DNA of 64,000 nucleotides, taken from the NCBI GenBank assembly GCA_022316685.1, contig JAKJHU010001346.1, positions 1-64,000 on the forward strand, in the 5' to 3' direction. Both the position numbers and the translations under genes were made by a program. This stretch comes from Progne subis subis (Eukaryota; Chordata; Aves; Passeriformes; Hirundinidae). The notes under the pieces are model-generated. The model searched no databases. It saw only the letters and a program-made list of their open reading frames with translations, and had not been told where the DNA came from. Of this stretch, positions 12,350-25,758 are shown in pieces. Each line of letters starts with the position of its first letter. The stretch's first letter is position 1.

Positions 12350-15300
12350 GTGTCCTAATCAAATGACTAATTCCTCAAAAATAACTTCCAAAATCCTGTC
12401 AGACTTGAAACAAGAAAACTGTTTTCACGTAGAAAAAAGAAGTCAGTGATCATGAGGGGAGGGCTAGAAAAGAAATTTCTGTACTGGGAGGAGATTTTGC
12501 TTTTGCCAAAAGCACAATGTGTCAAACTTGCTCAGATGGGAAATGGAGATGGCTCCTCTCAGTGCAGAAAGATCTTATGCACAGGAGAACCAGCTGAGAG
12601 GAGTTAAGTCTGACCACAGACTGTGTGTTCTTTATCAGCTGTGAGCACAGATCTCACACAGTAGATGAGCAAGGGAAAAGGATTAACAGTTCTGGTAAGT
12701 ATTGAAACAACACCCTCCACCTGATTTCTCGGGAAAGCCCATTTCTCAACAGCGCAAACAAAAATGACATCGGCAGCCAGTTCACTCCTCCGCACTCACA
12801 CTGGGCTGTCTCTCCTCTGTGAAAGTGGCTCTGGCTTTTGCCAGGCTTTGGATTTTGAAGGGAGGGGAATAAAAGCCTTAAACATATTTCTGTTGTCACA
12901 AGGGAAAATATTTTGCCCTTCTCACACCTGCTTTTTTTATTCACATGTCCTTACACATGGAAGAATCACTGTGAAATTACTGGTAGACCCAGAAAAATAT
13001 TGACACACTTTGGTGCTTCATGAAAGGCCTAAGCCCATGACGTTACATCTGGCAAAATTTTCCTTTCCTGAGAAGGCTTTGGATGAAGAAGGAGCATAGA
13101 GAGAAAAGGGGTTCTCCTTGTGTACAGAGGCAGGATTTTAAACAGGGTCATTTACAGTCAGCGTTGTCAAAGCTGATGGTTTCTCCAAGTACTTTTATTG
13201 TTTGCTTGAGAGTCTTTTCAACATCTTATTTGAAAAAAGAAGACAAACCTAAAAGAAACCCCCAAAAACTCAGCCCCAAACCATGTCAATCTCAGCTTAA
13301 TAGCTCAGCACTTATCGTCTTACTGCAATTCACTTCTCTGAGGTTGTAAGATTTAATCTAAGGGGTTGTAAATGTAATCCAAAGTGTTCTCACGCTGAAA
13401 TGCTGGGCTTTTTTTGGGTTTTCAGCTATCTTTAATATCTGTTGAAAGAGACCCACATGGGAGAGATCCTAAACTCACAAGCTTGTTTATTTTCTTGTCC
13501 CCTTGAGTAGAATTCTGCCCAAACATCCTGGAACATAGTAGTTGGCAGTTCTTATGTCTGACAAATAGGATAAAAAATAGTAGGAATACTACAATCCTGC
13601 TCAATTAATCATTAATTAATAACCCCTCCTATTTATTGTAGACTAGAACAGTATTCATTTAATTTAAAGATAATTCAGTTTCTTCCTCTTATCGTAAGAT
13701 ATTATACTGTATTTACTGTAATGGAAAATCTAATTAAATTTAACTAAATTGAGAATTGTTATATTTGACAGAGTACTTTTTATAATGGAGATTTTTTTTT
13801 TCTCTCTAAAAAACAATAAACACATGTTTATTTCTTTGCTCTTTCATGTCCCTACAGCTAGGTCAAGTTGCTGCTATCTGCCTAAAATGGTTTATGCTCT
13901 CCTCCTCACAAAGTTAGAAATTATCTCAAAACTGAATATAAGTTTTCCACAATGCTGTCCCTAAAATTTCTTGGCTTTCAGTAATATCACATCACCTAAG
14001 TGAAGGGGGAAAAAAAAAAAAAAAAATAATAGAAGAGAGAAGCCAAGTCAGAGAACCCCAAATCTCAGTTGTTCTTTGGGTTGCTGTAGCTAATTGAGAA
14101 GGAGCAAATTAAACAAAAATCGCTCAAAAACCCGTTGACTGGTACATAAAGCAGTTTAATGAAAAAGCATCATTCTAATTGGAGCAGAATGGACTAAACA
14201 CCACAGGATTTCTCATGGATAAGAGCTGTGACAGAGCCATCCCTCCTCTGAGCAGACCAAGGTGAGCTCCACAGTTGCAGGGAGCAGACGTCTGTGGGCG
14301 TTTTCTTGCTGACACATTTATTCCTCTCCCCATTACTAAGACATACCTGAATTAAATATCTCTGGTTCGGTTTCCCCTTCATGTCTTTTTGGTGTGTTTT
14401 AGATCCCCCTTCCCATCCCTGCAAATGACAGAGCCATCATGGTCCTCCCTGTGCTCTGCAGAAGAAATCCCAGAGCCCTTTTACAGACATCTGGGGCTAT
14501 CTTGGCTCTTGTTGAAAATCCCTCATGTAATACCAAGAAAAACAGAAAAACAAAAACGTAAACAAATTTTACAAAGAACCCTAAACAAATAAAAATAAAT
14601 CAAACACACTCCTGCCAATGAACAAGTGGAAGAGAGCCAACAGACAAACCTGTGACAGAGGCTCCTTTCCTCTATGTCAAATCTCTGGTTGCACCATTTG
14701 GCCTCAGGACAGGAAAAATAACATTTACTCACCAATATTTAACAATTCTAAAAAATATTCCTGGTTTTTATGCAATATCTATCTTACCTAACATTTAGGT
14801 TTCTAATGCCACAGGAATGGGTCTCTGGGGGCCACAGTGCCTAACCCATAATCCCAGAGCTGGCATTTAGCTTTCTGCTTGGGTCACGCAAAATGACATT
14901 TTCAATGTGAAAACCAGCTAAGATGTATTGGGGGGGAGGGGAGCAGCGCACAGGAAATCAACCGTTTTAAATTCATCAGAGGCCATTTGGTCCTGTCTGG
15001 CTGCCTTTTACATAAGGTAAGTATTTCATCTGAATGAAGATCAGATGAGGAGGATTCACAAGCTGGAGATAAACTGCTTTGTAACTCCACACGTTTCTGC
15101 TGCTGCCAGCACAGAACAACAGAATGCTCATGTATGACAACATCAAACCAGATGAGCAAGGGAGCCTAAAAGCTATTTATGTCTTCCTACAAAACACACA
15201 AAAACCCCTCAGCCACAAAACAAAACCAGACAGAGGTTGCACTACCTGCATGTCCTTGTAGAAACGTACACAAAAAATTTGGTGTGTCTCACGCGTGTGG

Positions 15301-18300
15301 CAGGTGGAAGAATTGACCAAAGGGCGTGGTTACATCCCTTTAGAAGGCAGAGTGCTGCCTCTGAAAACTTTACCAGCTGCCCGGCACAGTTTCCATGGTT
15401 TCCCTGAACTGCCAAGAAGGATGAATCCCCACCTGCAGCTCCCGTTTGGGGTTTCCTGCCAGAGACATGGGGAGACATTCTTGGCCTCCAAACCTGTCTC
15501 AGAAAAGACTCGGCTCTGGAGCGAGGAAAAAATATCTGTTTGTTTGTAGGGCTTGTCATGCAAAGGACTGACAGTGACAGTGAATCTTTGTTGCTCTTCC
15601 ATGTCTCCTCAGAGACCTTTGGCATTGACGTATTAATACCAATACCAATTCCCAAGGCATGTGCACTGCCAGCCTGCAGGAGCGCAGGAGCCTGGGCTGT
15701 GGCACTTTGGGGTCTCCCTTCATGTTTTTGTGTTTGTCCCTTTTCTTCCTGGTGACCCAGGAACTTGTAAAGTCAGAAGTCGGTAGAAGATCCAGCTCTT
15801 ACATGGATTCAGCTCCCCGAAATGTTGTGGCAGCAGGTCAGGCAGAGATGAAACGTTCCATTAATGCTCTCTCCCAGGGAAACACAAGACTCATCTCTTA
15901 TCCACTTCCTTCAGGACACATGTATGGGAAACCTTGCTTCTTTACGTCGTCTTCCCACATTCTTCATTATATGCTTGTAAAAACAACCATAGAAGTGTTT
16001 CTTAGTCCAAAGAAACACTGGAAAAGTGTTTGAAATTATTCCTTGTTGGCTTCTATACAAACTCAATTCTTCATAGTTCTGCACAATCAGTGTAGGAAAG
16101 CAATGAGCATTTCAAAATCGGGACTTTTGGATGAGCCTGTTCTACAGTTTCCTGGCAAATATCCTTTGAAGAGTTTAATCACAGGGAGAATTTTAAAAAA
16201 GATCATTCTGTCTCCCCAGGTCTTTACAGACATTAGAGTCAGGCTTTGTATCAGTGTAAACTGATTGGAATTTTCTGCTTCAGGATTTTTTACTCCTCAG
16301 TGGGAGGCCAGGATGGGGACCCAGGGGTTCTTGTTCCTCAGAGTTCCCAGCAAACCCTTCATTAGGCAGATTTGCTGGAAGAAGCTGACCCAAAGCAAAA
16401 CCTGTGCTGGATTTCTTGCTCTTTTGAAGGGCAGATTTGAGACGCTTCAGTGGTCCCTAAAACACCTCTCCTAACACTTTCTGGATAAAATACTCCTCCA
16501 TATTTCATCCTGATTCATCATTGGTTTCTTCTTGCCACACTTTAACAAAAATAGAGGCAATCCCATGGAATTTTTTTTCTTCTCAATCATGGTGAATTTT
16601 GAAACAGTGAGTGGTAGGGGTCTTTAAGCCAGAACTCAACAAAAATTTAGAGAATTAAGAGTTTAGTGATGCAGAATTGTACACCCTGTAGGCCGTTCTC
16701 CCCCCGCCCACTGGGTAAATGGGAGAGACAGAACATTTCCTCAAATTTTACCTGCCACTTTAACCAGACTTTAGAGAGAACCCCCTTATCCAACCAGTTA
16801 TCTTTGTGCCTCATGGCCTACATCTCCCACTCAAATTCTTAAGTGGGAAAAACCGTAACAATTTGGTGACAACAGTTTCATTTCTTTGGGAACTTTACTG
16901 TACACTAATTCATGTCCTGGGATGGATAAGACCCAAGGACTTTGCTATCTCTGTCTAATTTTATGAACAGAGAGACTGAGCTCCCATTTGCAGACTGTGC
17001 TGGGCACTGCAAAGTTTTATAACCTGTGGGTTGCTTCCTGCAGTTTTCATACCTTGGTGTCAAACAGTCCTGAGGAGATTAGGTGATGAAACTTTTGTGA
17101 CTCCTTCAAATTCAATAATTGTGTTAGCTTCTGACACATTATCATTGTGTTTTGGAAGGTGGCCTAAAAGACAGGTATTGCCATGAGATACAGACATTGC
17201 CATGAATACCAGAGAAAAAGCTACCAAATTTGGGGTTGGTGTGTGGGTTCAGGGTTTGGCACTTCAGGTCAGCTTCATTGCACCTCAATATCTCTGTTGG
17301 AGAGATGTTTGGAGGAGAGCTTAGGAACTGCTCTCCCTTCTCACATGCTGATTATTGTTCTGATCTGAAACCAAGTAATAACATTTGTCTGCTTAACTAA
17401 TTGCAAAAGCTAAGAAAAAATTAGGATGAGATGTTCCCAGAAACACCAATGATGAATGTGCTTTTCAGATACTTGATAGCACTAAATCAATTTAGAAAAA
17501 GAGGTGATAATTTGAGATTGATGGATCATTTTGCAAGTCTCCAAAGAACTGAGAGGCCCTGGATTTAAAGAATGTAGGCTGCATTTTTTTTTCCCTGCCT
17601 TAGTTTCACATCAGTACTTCAACTATTGCACCACTTCATGCTGCAAGAGGCTTTAGTTACTGTAGTAATATAGTAAATAGTAAGTAAGTAAATATCTGAT
17701 CTCGTCACTGGGCGTTTTTGTTTCTGTTCAAGGTTTGAAAAGAGTTGTCAGGGACACAGAAAACCACCCAGATAGCACTATGCTACGGATGAGGATGATG
17801 CATTCTGAAGGATATACCCCAGGATCTGTAGGAAACTCCTAGATCAGCAGGTCCCCATGTTTTCCTCATCCTGAACCTTAGCTACAGGATGCCCCTAGGT
17901 AGATGGTGATCGAAGAGGTCTGTGATGGGACAGATCACAATCTCAGCCTCCAAGAGCATTTGAAATTCTCTTTTAAGTCAACCTCTAAAGTCAAAAACAA
18001 GCTTTGGATCCAGTCTTGCCCATTTTTAAAGAGTGATAAGGCAGCTCACAACTTCCACAGTTACACTCTCCCTGCAAATATTTTGCTTGTCCACACAAGG
18101 TTTCTTTTCTCTATCCCATAAACTTCCATGAAGATACCAAAAAATGTTCCAAGACCAAGGTTTTAAACACATCACTGAGAAGAGGCATAGAACTGAGTGC
18201 TCCTACCCCTACCCAGGTCTGTCTGAAAAAGAATTAAATGATGACTATGGAAAAAAATAGATAAACCCCCCACCCCAAAAAACAAAACAAAAACCAAAAA

Positions 18301-19852
18301 CCTAACCAAACCAAAACTTTAAAAAGTGGGTGTTTTTTTTGTTTGTTTTTTTTTTTAAGCCACCTTCTATCTCAGAAAAATACCCAAATATCTCATTACT
18401 AATTTTACTGTGATGTTGCAATGTCCGTAAAAAAATTTGCTGAGAATTCATTGGAGGATTTGGAGCTAGAATAGAGAGAAAATATTACTAAAAAATGTGT
18501 ATTTAAAAACAACCAAAAAACCCCAACCCTCACAGTCCAACACTGGAAAACCTTGGCATTTTTCTGTGTTGCTGTGATAATAGCACATTCCATACAAATG
18601 CATTTATTTAACAAGAACCTGTTAAAAATTGGCTAAAGTGGTATTGGAGGCTCAAAAACCCCCAGAGAGAAAATTACTCTGTGTCTGATTCCTAATTAGA
18701 CTCTTCTAAGGAAGCAGAAGGAAGTTTTAGGAAGTTTGACCTTGCAACTAACTTATTTATGGTAATTTTAAATGGGAATTGCAGCTGAACCATTCTCCCA
18801 CTCTGCCTTGTCATTACTTTGAGTCAGCTCGGACTGCAGGTTTTCTAACAGGGAATACTTTAAAAAATAATGCATAATAGTCCCTCCTAGAGAGCAAGAA
18901 AAGGCTGAATCCAGGGCCACTATTGAAGAAATGATCCTTTTACATAATAATGTTTTTATATTAACCAGACTGTGTCAGGAAAAGTAATTGATAGACAGGT
19001 ACAGTGTGGTAAATCCTGTCTCTATGTGTCTGTCTGAACAAAACCACAAGGACTAAATTATTTCTTTTCCTGGAGAGATGAGGAACAGGACGGATCACAT
19101 ATGAGAAGATGATATAATGTTTTCTAGCCGTTCCTTCTCTCACAAACTATGAGATTCACTTGCCTGATGATGATTTGCCTATGTCCCATGAATCCATTCT
19201 GATCTCATTATCCACTTCATCCAGCTGATCATGCAGCAGAAGCAAGTTCCTCACTTCAGTTTGTGCTGTAGCACAGCTGGGATGGGATTTCTTTTATTTG
19301 CACAGTGCTTTCGGAACAGAAAGCTGTTTGCCATCACTGTGTTAAACTGGAGCTGTGCCCCCAGGGACAATGAGATTCCATCTGTTTATTGGGCCCAAGC
19401 AGAGACAGCAAGTGCTTCTCTGTCTCTGCATAAACCCGGGGAGCTGCTTAATCCTTAATCTGAAGCCTGCTGGGTGCCCACATGAGACATTTCAGTCAGA
19501 AGACATTCTTTTAAAAACAAGGAGATGGAAAAAATGGCTGTGCAGACAACTGCGTAAGGAAAAGAACAGCTGGCATCAGAATTCGGATAAAATCCTTAAC
19601 ACCACTCCCTCTTGTTAGATTCCTGCTTTTTATTCAGGAGGTCTGAGGGAAAGTGTGTTGATTCCCTTTCAGACACGTTGCATGACACTACACTCTCATT
19701 TTAAAGAGGGTGTTTACAGAAGTAAATTGTCTTTTCAGCAGCCATTACCATGGGAATTGCTGTGGGAACAAAATAGTATCCCAAGGCTGAGATGGGAGAT
19801 TTTGTGGATCCCTTTAGCAACTCCCTTTTGCATATCCAGATCTGAACTGCTG
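12350..19852. other. Unique AT-rich sequence, no gene recognised
   Basis: About 7.5 kb without recognisable coding sequence, RNA gene or mobile element. It has minor A-rich low-complexity patches (14008-14026, 18266-18320) and a T-run (18329-18358). Frames of up to about 137 codons around 15.2-16.0 kb overlap on both strands and show no domain, so I treat them as chance. Confidence 0.5.
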
Positions 19853-20672
19853 TCCATCCATCCATCCATCCATCCATCCATCCATCCATCCATCCATCCA
19901 TCCATCCCTCCATCCATCCCTCCATCCATCCCTCGCTCCTTCCATCCATCCATCCATCCATCCATCCATCCATCCATCCATCCATCCATCCATCCATCCA
20001 TCCATCCATCCCTCCATCCATCCCTCCATCCATCCATCCCTCCCTCCTTCCATCCATCCATCCATCCATCCATCCATCCATCCATCCATCCATCCATCCC
20101 TCCAATCCATCCATCCCTCCATCCCTCCATCCCTCCATCCATCCATCCATCCATCCCTCCATCCATCCATCCATCCCTCCATCCATCCATCCCTCCATCC
20201 ATCCATCCATCCATCCATCCATCCATCCATCCATCCATCCCTCCATCCATCCATCCCTCCATCCATCCATCCTTCCATCCATCCATCCATCCCTCCATCC
20301 ATCCATCCTTCCATCCATCCATCATCCATCCATCCATCCATCCATCCATCCATCCATCCATCCATCCCTCCATCCCTCCATCCATCCCTCCATCCATCCA
20401 TCCCTCCCTCCTTCCATCCCTCCATCCATCCATCCCTCCATCCATCCATCCATCCATCCATCCATCCATCCATCCATCCCTCCATCCATCCATCCATCCA
20501 TCCATCCCTCCATCCATCCCTCCATCCCTCCATCCATCCATCCATCCATCCCATCCATCCATCCATCCATCCATCCATCCATCCCTCCATCCATTCCTCC
20601 ATCCTCATCCATCCATCCATCCATCCATCCATCCATCCATCCATCCATCCATCCATCCATCCCTCCATCCAT
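19853..20672. repeat. Tetranucleotide satellite (CCAT)n with CCCT variants, about 820 bp
   Basis: Almost every unit is CCAT or CCCT, with a few CCTT, and only one or two phase breaks. The plus strand is essentially free of G (I find one, near 19934), giving extreme strand asymmetry. Because 4 is not a multiple of 3, all frames stay open and spell His-Pro-Ser-Ile type repeats on plus and Trp-Met-Asp-Gly type on minus. These are not genes. Regularly spaced CCCT units suggest higher-order sub-repeats, with expansion by replication slippage or unequal exchange. Confidence 0.97.
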
Positions 20673-23416
20673 ATGCTTGTTTGTTTCCTGGCTCCAGCAG
20701 AACTTCCCTCCCCAGGGGACATGTTGTGGCACACAGTGGAGTGTACTGAGGGGTGTCCATGCCCTGAGGGTGAAAGTTCTCACTGCTGAGGACCAGTGCT
20801 GGAGGAAAAGGCTTCTGTGTTCCTCACCTGATCCATGGAGTGATATCAGTCCTGAGTTACATGGAAGAAGCTTTGATGCTGAACTGGAGACTGAAGTATT
20901 AAAGGCTTCTGTAATTCAGATTCTGGATCTGGTAATTGTCTTGGTGGCTCTGCAATTGGCTTTGCTGTGGCATCCCACATGTCTTGCCCTCTCAGGGCTG
21001 AATGCTGCCCTGTCAGTAAGGGAATTTTAATGAAGCAGGGGAAAACACAACACACCCATTGATTTTCCTGCTTTTGTTCTATTTCTTTACTAATGTCTAT
21101 GCCCTCCTGCCAACAGTCAGTCCTGTCAGACTTTCTGAGTTGTCTTTCTGCTGTTGATGTTAACAGCTTAATCTCTCACACTATATTCACTACCTTGTAA
21201 GGAAATGCTGCCAGAATTCTTTGCTTCCTCATTTAGCACTGTCTCATTCCAGCTCTACAGCCACTCACTCAGGCTTCTGCACACCTCGTGTCATCTCATT
21301 GAGATTCTGCTGCATGTCCCACTTTCTCAGGAGACGTCAAGTCCCTACACTTTGTCCTGCTTGCCCTAAGATCCATTATCTCTTGGTCCCTTTATCTCTC
21401 TCACAGCCATATGCTCTATTCTCCCCTTTGCTGTGTGACCTATTCCAGAGCTGAGTGTGAAGAACTGCAAGCAGTCTTCCAAATGAGGCCTCTCCAGCTG
21501 GATCAAGACCAGTTTCCAAATCTCGTGGCTGATAAATGTGTACGTGCATCTCGGGGCGCTGTTGGTTTTATTCAAGCAGGTGTTAAGCGTTGTGCCAGGG
21601 GACTCACACTTCATCCACCACTACTCCTCATTCCTACCTGAAATTTAACAGCATATGGAAACAGTGCTGGATGTGTAATATGGCTCAGTAAAAGGAAATA
21701 ATAAAAAGCTAGGAACACTGGTTATATTCCCATTTGGTTTAAAAATAAAAATTAAAGAAAAGAGGAGGACATAAAATTTTCTTTTTAGAGCTGAGAGGCA
21801 TTTTGTGGACCATGCACAGTGTCTGGCAATGTTTTCACTCAGAACGCACCACCTTGAAGTGACTGAGAATTTGTTCCTTCATGGAGTTTAAAAAAATGTT
21901 TCTCCAAGGTTTGTATACAAAAGTATAAAAGATTACATGCCATTCTTCTCAACCAGGACATGCTTGAATTTTATTGCAAATATTTGAAAATGCATAAATA
22001 TAAGCACATGACAGCTTTAATCAGACTGGGTTGGGTAAAACGTTGCAGTGCAGCAAGGGACATAGCTTTGAAAAATCCCAAATGTCAGCTGAGATCCTCT
22101 AAAGCTTTTGGGGAATAATGGTGTAGAAACAGTTCATTGTAAACTGACACCCATGGGGAGACTGTTCTGCTACATAAGAACCTCAAATTCTGCAATGAGC
22201 ACTGGCTGTCTCAGGGCAGCATTTGGGTAAGTGGCTGATAGTCTTTCATTTGGATGGATAGGACAATATTTAAACAGCAAAAATTTGGAAGAAACAGAAA
22301 TCTTGTAGACACACATTTAAAGCTTTTATATATATATATGTAGAAGTCATACTTCAGGTAGTTACAAATAGGTTTAGCCCTTGTTTTATTTCTATTTTTA
22401 GTTTGAAAATCTGCTATGAAATAAGAGCAAGTTGAAGACAAGAGCTGTAATTGGGCATTAATGTTCTGTGGAGCATGGATGGGTGATACCGTGATTCCAA
22501 AGGAGAAAATAAAAGGTGGCTAGAACTGGCCTTGGCCCACTTAAACCTTCAGAGATGAAGGCTGCAATCCATAAAGTGGTGACCCTCATTTCTGAGTGAT
22601 GACAGTGCTCCTTCTAATGACTTTAGTGGGTGATTTTTGGTAGTACTAAATATGACATACAAATGCAATTATCACGTGATGGCTGAGTCCAAGGCTGTGA
22701 GTGTAAGTCATCGCAGTTTACAAAGAGAAACAATTCCTGCAATTCTAATTTCAGTGTGTGAGATACACATTGAAATGCCTTTCAACTTCCTTTACATGCC
22801 TTTCAACTATCTCTTAGTATGTCTTCTAATTTAAAACTTACTAAAAGAGAGGGGAGAAGGGGGAGAAAGATACAAGGGAAGATAATCCAATGCTTTCAGC
22901 ACCTTCATCCTGAGACAAATATTATAAAACTGTGCCAGTAAAATCACACTGATACAAACCAAGAGCACAGGAAGGTCAAGCAGCATTTGCATTTTGAATG
23001 AAACAGTTTTAGACCTGACCTTGGCATTTCACATTTTTAGCAGAATTTAAATGTTTGATGAAAAAAACATCTGACAATCTCACTGAAAAAGTGCCCCAAA
23101 TCAAACATGTTGTCTAATAGTGTCTATTAACCATCTTTTTATGATTAATTTATTAAATAGCTTTGTTCCTCTTGCTGTGAACTCATCTATTTTAAGGAGA
23201 GTAACCTCCGGAGACCAATTTTGATCTATGCAGAAGCCAGAAACCGGAAACAGAAAAGAAACTTAAAATGGTAAGAAAATTGAAACCAGAGCTCAGTTCC
23301 ATAAGTAGTAATAAAATGTATCACTTAAAATACCGTAACACCCAAAGGAGATGCATGTGTGCATCTCTGGGGATATTTATACATTACTGAGCAATGCACA
23401 GATCCACCGCTATGGA
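20673..23416. other. Unique sequence, no gene recognised
   Basis: No frame with a recognisable domain, no LTR ends and no simple repeat over 30 bp. A short TA-rich patch lies at 22326-22341. Confidence 0.5.
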
Positions 23417-23422
23417 ACACCC

Positions 23423-24092
23423 TGCTGTGTGTTATTTGGTTTCATATTGTATTTCACTTTTATATTGGGTTTTATGTTATAATGGCTTGTTCTGTACTCC
23501 CCTCTCCTCCTGGAAAATGTCATATCCCGCGGTTTGTTCCTGCCCTTTTCCCTGCCCATCCTCCCACATTCTTCCCACACTCCTCGCAGTCGCCTCCTGC
23601 GGGTCCTGTCTGTCATTCGGCTGTTCCACCCATCTTCTGGAGAGTTCAGGTAAAGGACATCAAATGATAGGGCGAGAGCTGGGGAGGTTCCTCCCTTTAT
23701 GTTCCCCACTGGTTTCTTTAAATGTCCCTCCAACCCTGTTCCACTCCCACCTTATCCCTCACTGGGTGTTGGTTTGTCCCCTCCTTTAGCCCCTCCCCTG
23801 CACATAAGCTCAGAGCATGAGGCTTCAGCCGTGACTTGGTCAGGGCTGCGGGAGCGGGGCAGAGGTCCAGACAGGAACAAACAAAGACTGAATAGAAGAA
23901 CTTGGATTTGCCCCCGATCAAGTCTGACTCCTTCCCTCCGCCGCCGACAGGGTTTCGCTCTCTCTCGTGCTAAGGGGAAAAGCCCTCCACCGCTTCCCGG
24001 GTTTCTAGAACCCAGGGGAGCTCTTCTGTCTTGCCGCTCATCAGGAGCTAGCCTGGGCGAAACAGAGCCCGGAGCTCCAAGAGAGACAAGCA
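23423..24092 (+). mobile_element. Solo ERV LTR, 670 bp, plus orientation, copy 1 of a family
   Basis: Begins TGCTGTGTGTT and ends GACAAGCA. ACACCC at 23417-23422 and 24093-24098 is a perfect 6-bp target duplication, as expected for class II ERVs. It aligns along its length with the LTR at 38671-39166: the TTATTTGG...TATATTGTATTTCA start, the CCTGGAAAATGT block, the CAAGTC/CAAGTGCAGACTC-type U5 and the CTAGCC...GCTCCAAGA end. Its poly(A) signal position reads AATAGA (about 23890), where the other copy has AATAAA. No internal viral sequence remains. Open frames in it on both strands are by-products of its GC-rich content. Confidence 0.88.
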
Positions 24093-24247
24093 ACACCCCT
24101 GCACATGAATAGGCATACATATTGGCATTTATAAAATAAATAGGCACAATAAAGAAAAGCAATGTGACTTCTGGTATCACCATGGGCATATGCAGTGTGG
24201 CCCTTGGACCTGCATAAATGAAATTACGCTTTGCATATATCTGTATT

Positions 24248-25758
24248 TGTCATGAGTTAGTACAGTTTAGTTTTTTAGTTATAGAGGAATGTGGAGTGAT
24301 TTTCCAGGTCAGGACCTACGAATTGCTTTAGAAAGGACAGGGACCTATCAGAGTGTTAGTTGGAATATTGGCATCTGATATGACCACTGAAAACTGATGG
24401 CTACGACTTTGGGAAGTACCATATAAAACCCCTTGATTTCCTGCAGGTCGGTCCTTTTCCTTTTTTCCTTTGGCCAGAGAGAGACAGGTAACATCGAGTT
24501 GGGCCTGCTGCTTCCTTCCCCCTTTTAGGGGAGAGTTGGTTTGAGGTTTGGCTGGATTCCATCAGCTCCTGAGTGGGGGTGGGGAAGGAGAGGTTGCTGC
24601 TTTACAACAGCTATTTTCTCCAAACTTCCCTGGAGCAGGGAGAGATCTCTGCCAGGCCCCTGATAAGAGCTATGGGCACCATTTAGGCTGAGGCCGCCCC
24701 AATTTATACCGAGGGGTGGGCTGAGAGGGCATTTATGATCCTGCCTGGTTTTTTTTGACTCTGGACTGCCCGGGTGCTCTGATCTCTAAAGTTTCTGTGT
24801 GAGTTCTTCCTCCCTCACCAGCACAGCCTTGAAAATCTAACATCATGAGCTGCAGCGAGAGAGAAAAAGACTCTGGGCAGATTAAACCCTTTCCTAGCAA
24901 CATGAAGCTTCCAGAGCTTGGCCCTTCTCTAAGAGCGAAAAGGACGGAGTGAACATAAAGAAGAGACAGCATAAAGTCAGTAGAGCAAGAGTGAAAAGAC
25001 TACTGGGACAGAGGGTTGTAGAGTTGGTTGTTCCATTCTTATTTGAGCCATGGAAATGAAGTCTATATTTAGACAATTCCTTTAAATCATGGGAAAGATA
25101 CACATTTAGGGAGATGATTAGATTTGTGTGTGGATTTAAGCAAAGGTGTTTGTGATGGACTAAGTAATATTAATCCTATAAGATGCTTGAACAGAGACAG
25201 AGATAAGAAGCCCTCTGCACCAGTGAAGAAGTGAGAAGATATCTCTGCCTTTGGAGTTATTCATCTTCAAAACCTGACACCCCAACATACAGAAGTCTAA
25301 GACCCATGATGCATAAGCAGATTGGGAACCTGCTAATGGCAAGGGTCACAAAGGCAGGTTTCCCTGGGCGGTTGTTTTTGTGACAGTTAAAAACCCACAA
25401 GAGAACTGTTCTAGGCTGTCAGTGGGATCCATGACTCTAAGAGAGACTCTTCTCCTAAAGAATTGATGAAAGACTATTGTCAAATGGTGAAACTGACTGA
25501 AAATGACAAGATTCATCTCTTTTTGTTGTTTTGTAAGAAAGTGAACAGTTTGTAAGGGGAGGGAAAAGTGTTTTTGGAGTTTCATTCTGTTTTGTTTTAG
25601 TTTTTTCCCAACTTTCTTTTTCCATTCCTTTAGTGTGCGTTAATGAAACTATTTGTTCATTCTTAAGGTTAAGCCTGCTTTGCTTTTCTCCTAGCCTCTC
25701 TCCCACAGAAAAAGAGTGAGTACTAAGACCAGAATTTAGTGAACATGAAACCACTACA
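24248..25758 (+). mobile_element. Long solo ERV LTR, about 1.5 kb, plus orientation
   Basis: Begins TGTCATGAGTTAG and ends ACCACTACA. It is the same family as the minus-oriented LTR at 50944-52532. Shared segments include the TCAGGACCT...GAAAGGACAGG block near the start, the CGACTTTGGGAAGTACC...ATATAAA promoter region (TATAAAA at 24422-24428) and the GAAACCACTACA end. I find no matching target duplication (GTATT before, ATGTT after), so this copy is old or its flanks have changed. No retroviral genes remain. Confidence 0.82.

Noticed and set aside
19655..20783. Open frames of up to 364 codons on both strands (His-Pro-Ser-Ile and Trp-Met-Asp-Gly repeats)
   Set aside because: They come entirely from the CCAT/CCCT array. 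A 4-bp repeat without stops is open in every frame.
23394..24189. Several 100-145 codon frames on both strands
   Set aside because: GC-rich LTR with TSD ACACCC. Frames overlap one another and lack any motif.
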